Assembly (NCBI GenBank): GCA_022729575.1
Contig: DZAL01000023.1
Coordinates: 10,916-47,321 of the forward strand
Origin: Thiomargarita sp.
GTDB lineage: Bacteria > Pseudomonadota > Gammaproteobacteria > Beggiatoales > Beggiatoaceae
Length of the DNA: 36,406 nt
Reading direction: 5' to 3'
Each line of letters begins with the position of its first letter. Position 1 is the first letter of the stretch. Positions 33,526 to 36,406 of the stretch are shown here, one piece after another. The translations under genes and the position numbers were made by a program. Below the pieces are notes generated by a model. That model was not told where the DNA came from. It saw only the letters and a list, made by a program, of their open reading frames with translations, and ran no database searches.

Positions 33526-34713
33526 CTACAACCGCTCAAAAATAGCGGCAATTCCTTGTCCACCACCAATACACATGGAAACTAAAGCATAACGTCCGCC
33601 AATTCGTTGCAATTCATACAATGCTTTGACCGTCACAATAGTCCCAGTAGCACCAATGGGATGACCCAAGGAGATACCACTGCCATTTGGATTAGTCTTA
33701 TCCATCGGTAACTCTAACTCACGAGCGACGGCTAAAGCCTGCGCCGCAAACGCCTCGTTGAGTTCAATCACATCCAGGTCTTTAACACTCAAGCCGGCTT
33801 TTTGTAAGACTAAACGAATCGCCGGTATTGGGCCGATACCCATATATTTTGGCTCCACTCCAGCATGAGCATAAGCGACTAATCGTGCCAACGGTTTCAA
33901 TCCTTTTTTGGCCGCTGCCGAACCTTCCATTAACACTACTGCCGCGGCCGCATCGTTAATACCAGAAGCATTGCCTGCCGTGACGCTACCCTCTTTGAGA
34001 AACACCGTTTTGAGTTTAGCCATGCCTGCCATCGAGGCATCAGCACGGATATGTTCATCTTTGTCAAAAATAGTGGTACCTTTGCGGCTAGGAATTTCAA
34101 TCGGTAAAATTTGGTCTTTGAAATAGCCCTTGTCCGTGGCCGCGGCGGCCCGTTGGTGACTTTGTACCGCTAACGCATCTTGGTCCTCCCGCGAAATATT
34201 CCATTTCGCCGCTACATTTTCCGCAGTAATTCCCATGTGAACATTATCAAAGGGATCCGTGAGTGCGCCGACCATCGCATCGATCACTTGACCATCATTC
34301 ATGCGTTGTCCCCAACGTAAGCCTGGAATCCAATATTGCCCGCGGCTCATGCACTCCACGCCACCGGCCAAACTGGCATCAGTATCACCGACTAAAATCG
34401 ATTGCGCCGCGCACACAATGGATTGCAATCCACTGCCACATAAACGATTGACCGTATAAGCCGGGGTTTCAATGGGAATGCCACCTTCGATCGCGGCCAC
34501 GCGAGAAATATACATATCACGCGGTTCCGTGTGAATCACCTGGCCAAGGACCACTTGGCCAATCTCTGTTGGCTCAATCTGCGCCCGTTTAATCACTTCT
34601 TTAAACACGGCGGCGGCTAATTTCGAAGGCGATTGGTCCTTGAGGGTACCGCCATATTCTCCAATTGCAGTTCGAACACCGCTAAGGACAACAATATCAC
34701 GATTTAAGCTCAT
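33526..34713 (-). CDS. Acetyl-CoA C-acetyltransferase (thiolase)
   Basis: This 395-residue thiolase has the acylated nucleophile Cys92 in NRLCGSGLQS, His351 in GHPIGATG and Cys381 in CIGGGQG, the full catalytic set. Length and motifs fit the biosynthetic acetoacetyl-CoA thiolase (PhaA/AtoB) group, which condenses two acetyl-CoA, for instance at the start of polyhydroxybutyrate synthesis; a degradative role cannot be excluded. A strong ribosome binding site (AGGAG) precedes the ATG. No phaB or phaC is next to it. It lies 256 bases downstream of gltA on the same strand. Confidence 0.95.
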   Translation of the reverse strand: MSLNRDIVVLSGVRTAIGEYGGTLKDQSPSKLAAAVFKEVIKRAQIEPTEIGQVVLGQVIHTEPRDMYISRVAAIEGGIPIETPAYTVNRLCGSGLQSIVCAAQSILVGDTDASLAGGVECMSRGQYWIPGLRWGQRMNDGQVIDAMVGALTDPFDNVHMGITAENVAAKWNISREDQDALAVQSHQRAAAATDKGYFKDQILPIEIPSRKGTTIFDKDEHIRADASMAGMAKLKTVFLKEGSVTAGNASGINDAAAAVVLMEGSAAAKKGLKPLARLVAYAHAGVEPKYMGIGPIPAIRLVLQKAGLSVKDLDVIELNEAFAAQALAVARELELPMDKTNPNGSGISLGHPIGATGTIVTVKALYELQRIGGRYALVSMCIGGGQGIAAIFERL

Positions 34714-34969
34714 TAATTTCTCCTGTTAATTGATTGTGGTTGAAAAAATTGGTAGTAATGCCATAGGTGGTGGTCGAGCTCTCAAACCTGACAGGTCTTC
34801 GAGACCTGTCAGGTTTAAACCACTACCTGGTGCTGAAAAAAAAATTCCCTCACCCCCGGCCCCTCACCCCCGGCCCCTCTCCCAGAGGGAGAGGGGAGAA
34901 AATCGGGGTTGCCGCCGGTCTCCCCTCTCCCCTTGGGAGAGGGGCCGGGGGTGAGGGTGGCCTTAGCCA
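34714..34969. other. gltA-thiolase intergenic region with two hairpins
   Basis: A perfect 15-bp stem with loop TCG (34784-34816, core AAACCTGACAGGTCT) is followed by a long C/G-rich inverted repeat (about 34847-34957) of the widespread CCCTCACCCCCGGCCCCTC type. On the minus strand both are downstream of gltA and could end its transcript. Confidence 0.7.
34784..34816. repeat. 33-bp hairpin of the CCTGTCAGG family
   Basis: The arms 34784-34798 and 34802-34816 are perfect complements around TCG. A half copy of the same family occurs at 5929-5943. It could serve as a terminator for gltA but has no U-tract directly after it on the minus strand. Confidence 0.6.
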
Positions 34970-36265
34970 TTACCGTTTCTCCATCGGCACAAATTTTCGT
35001 TGCGCGGCTCCAATATACAATTGCCGCGGCCGGGCAATTCTCAAATTAGGCTCTTCCATCATTTCAGACCATTGAGAGACCCAGCCCACAGTACGAGACA
35101 ACGCAAAGATGGCGGTAAACATGTTTAGTGGAATCCCCAACGCACTGAGAATAATGCCGGAGTAAAAATCCACATTCGGGTACAATTTGCGCTCAATGAA
35201 ATATTCATCTTCCAACGCAATACGTTCTAATTCTAGGGCGATTTCAAACAAGGGTAAATGTTCCGCATTTAATTCATGTAACAACTGATGACAACTCTCC
35301 CGAATAATCTTAGCCCGTGGGTCATAGTTTTTATACACCCGATGCCCAAAACCCATTAATCTCACGGAAGAATCTTTATCTTTAAACCGCTTGATATAGT
35401 TGTAAACATTTTTAGGGTCTTCAATGTCTTGCAACATTCGAATCACTGCCTCATTCGCCCCACCATGAGCCGGTCCCCACAACGTAGCAATACCCGCGGC
35501 GATACAAGAAAAAGGGTGAGCTTGAGAGCTACCAGCTAAACGGACCGTAGAAGTGCTGGCATTTTGCTCATGATCAGCGTGGAGAATAAGGATAAGTTCT
35601 AAAGCGCGGTTGGCGGTTTCATTCAATTGGTAAGGCTCGGAAGGGATTGAAAACATCATATTCATGAAGTTTTCGACATAACCTAAATCATTGCGCGGAT
35701 GAGCAAAGGGACGACCTATCAAATAGCGATGACAATTAGCGGCAACGGTTGACATTTTCGCCATCAAACGCAACGCTGACCGATTGCGATGCTCCGGATT
35801 TTTAATATCCAACGCATCTGGATAATATCCCGACATGGCCCCGATGACTCCGACCAACATTGCCATTGGATGAGCATCATGACGAAAGCCGCGGTAAAAA
35901 TGTAGCAAGCCTTCGTGGACCAGCGTATATTTTTTCACCGCCAGGGTAAAATCATCCATTTGTTGACAAGTTGGCAATTCACCGTATAACAACAAGTAAC
36001 ATACTTCCAAATAACTACTTTTCACCGCCAATTCTTCAATCGGATAACCACGATATAATAAAATACCTTCGTCGCCATCAATGTAGGTAATTGCACTTTC
36101 GCAACTGGCAGTGGTCATAAATGCGGGGTCAAAGGTAAACATCCCCAAGGTTTTTGGTAAATCTTGACAATCAATCACCGGATGGCCATGGGTGCCTCTT
36201 TTAATAGGACAGACTAGCTGTTTGCCGGTGTTATTGTCAATAATAGTTACGGTATCGTTGTTCAT
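34970..36265 (-). CDS. gltA: Citrate synthase (type II, hexameric)
   Basis: GltA condenses acetyl-CoA and oxaloacetate to enter the TCA cycle. The 431-residue protein is full length. The catalytic residues His267 ([11 protein letters not shown]), His308 ([14 protein letters not shown]) and Asp366 (YPNVDFYSG) lie within four positions of E. coli His264, His305 and Asp362. The N-terminal beta domain before residue 50 marks the hexameric, NADH-sensitive gammaproteobacterial type. A ribosome binding site (AGAGGG) precedes the ATG at 36265. The gene is followed by a thiolase on the same strand. Confidence 0.98.
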   Translation of the reverse strand: MNNDTVTIIDNNTGKQLVCPIKRGTHGHPVIDCQDLPKTLGMFTFDPAFMTTASCESAITYIDGDEGILLYRGYPIEELAVKSSYLEVCYLLLYGELPTCQQMDDFTLAVKKYTLVHEGLLHFYRGFRHDAHPMAMLVGVIGAMSGYYPDALDIKNPEHRNRSALRLMAKMSTVAANCHRYLIGRPFAHPRNDLGYVENFMNMMFSIPSEPYQLNETANRALELILILHADHEQNASTSTVRLAGSSQAHPFSCIAAGIATLWGPAHGGANEAVIRMLQDIEDPKNVYNYIKRFKDKDSSVRLMGFGHRVYKNYDPRAKIIRESCHQLLHELNAEHLPLFEIALELERIALEDEYFIERKLYPNVDFYSGIILSALGIPLNMFTAIFALSRTVGWVSQWSEMMEEPNLRIARPRQLYIGAAQRKFVPMEKR

Positions 36266-36319
36266 GTTTCCCTCTAAAAATAGATGACAGCCTAAAAGTT
36301 TTTAAAAAACCATATAGCT

Positions 36320-36406
36320 CACCTTACGCACGGTTAACTCAACCACCCCCTGCCCCTCCTTGTTAAGGCTACTCTATGCACACCAGTAGGTTTCTTCTCG
36401 TTCCCA
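36320..36406. repeat. C-rich element carrying the 60-bp insert, cut by the window end
   Basis: CTTACGCACGGTTAACTCAA begins a C-rich element. At 36369, right after CCTCCTTGTTAAGG, the sequence switches to CTACTCTATGCACACCAGTAGG and then CTCGTTCCCA, the reverse complement of the insert at 27426-27485. The element continues beyond the window. Confidence 0.75.

Overview
This 36.4-kb window is a chromosomal segment of a gammaproteobacterium. Evidence includes the dapA-bamC and proA-nadD-rsfS neighbourhoods, a YhdP/AsmA-like giant envelope protein, a DNR-type Crp/Fnr regulator and a hexameric-type (type II) citrate synthase. The very heavy load of small palindromic repeats, several nucleotide cyclases, a pentapeptide protein and an AAA-ATPase/PD-(D/E)XK 'DUF1703' protein resemble genomes of large filamentous sulfur bacteria (Beggiatoaceae/Thiotrichales). 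That placement is an inference from general impression, not a search.

Layout. 1-2.9 kb (minus strand): proA, nadD and rsfS, separated by repeats. 3.1-5.6 kb (plus): dapA, a 57-residue lipoprotein and bamC. 6.2-10.7 kb (plus): a 1521-residue YhdP-like protein. 11.2 kb: tRNA-Arg(CCG). 11.5-15.8 kb (plus): trpD, trpC and a CHASE2-adenylate cyclase. 15.9-19.4 kb (plus): a MacAB-type exporter with adaptor, ATPase and separate permease. 19.8-25.7 kb (minus): AAA-ATPase/nuclease-like protein, DUF4389 membrane protein, secreted Pro/Thr-rich protein, pentapeptide protein, multi-pass membrane protein and DUF2249 protein. 25.9-27.2 kb: a hemerythrin gene divergent from a DNR-like regulator. 27.6-29.5 kb (plus): a HAMP membrane sensor and a DUF4388-like protein. 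30.0 kb: a lone PD-(D/E)XK protein. 30.8-36.3 kb (minus): membrane adenylate cyclase, mtnA, acetyl-CoA acetyltransferase and gltA.

How genes work together. The DNR-like regulator, hemerythrin, DUF2249 protein and polytopic membrane protein form a likely nitric-oxide/low-oxygen response module. An FNR/DNR-like box sits between the divergent promoters at the spacing of a class II activated promoter for the hemerythrin operon. dapA-bamC, trpDC, the Mac-type exporter and mtnA-cyclase are ordinary operons.

The most unusual thing is the repeat population. The dominant family is a 33-bp perfect or near-perfect palindrome with 14-bp arms and a 5-nt centre. I count about 37 full copies plus fragments. 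Its length is a multiple of three, and it is open in two of three frames on each strand. Four copies lie in frame inside yhdP, one forms the C-terminus of the hemerythrin protein, and others supply or overlap stop codons of rsfS, the small lipoprotein and yhdP. A second, unrelated palindrome (84-134 bp) encodes the last 17 residues of NadD, and another copy of it sits between 11-bp direct repeats. Further families are a C-rich hairpin element, a 60-bp element inserted in that hairpin, a 91-99-bp inverted-repeat element and a 134-bp MITE with 29-bp ends. The window therefore looks like a housekeeping region in which non-autonomous palindromic elements are remodelling gene ends and protein sequences.
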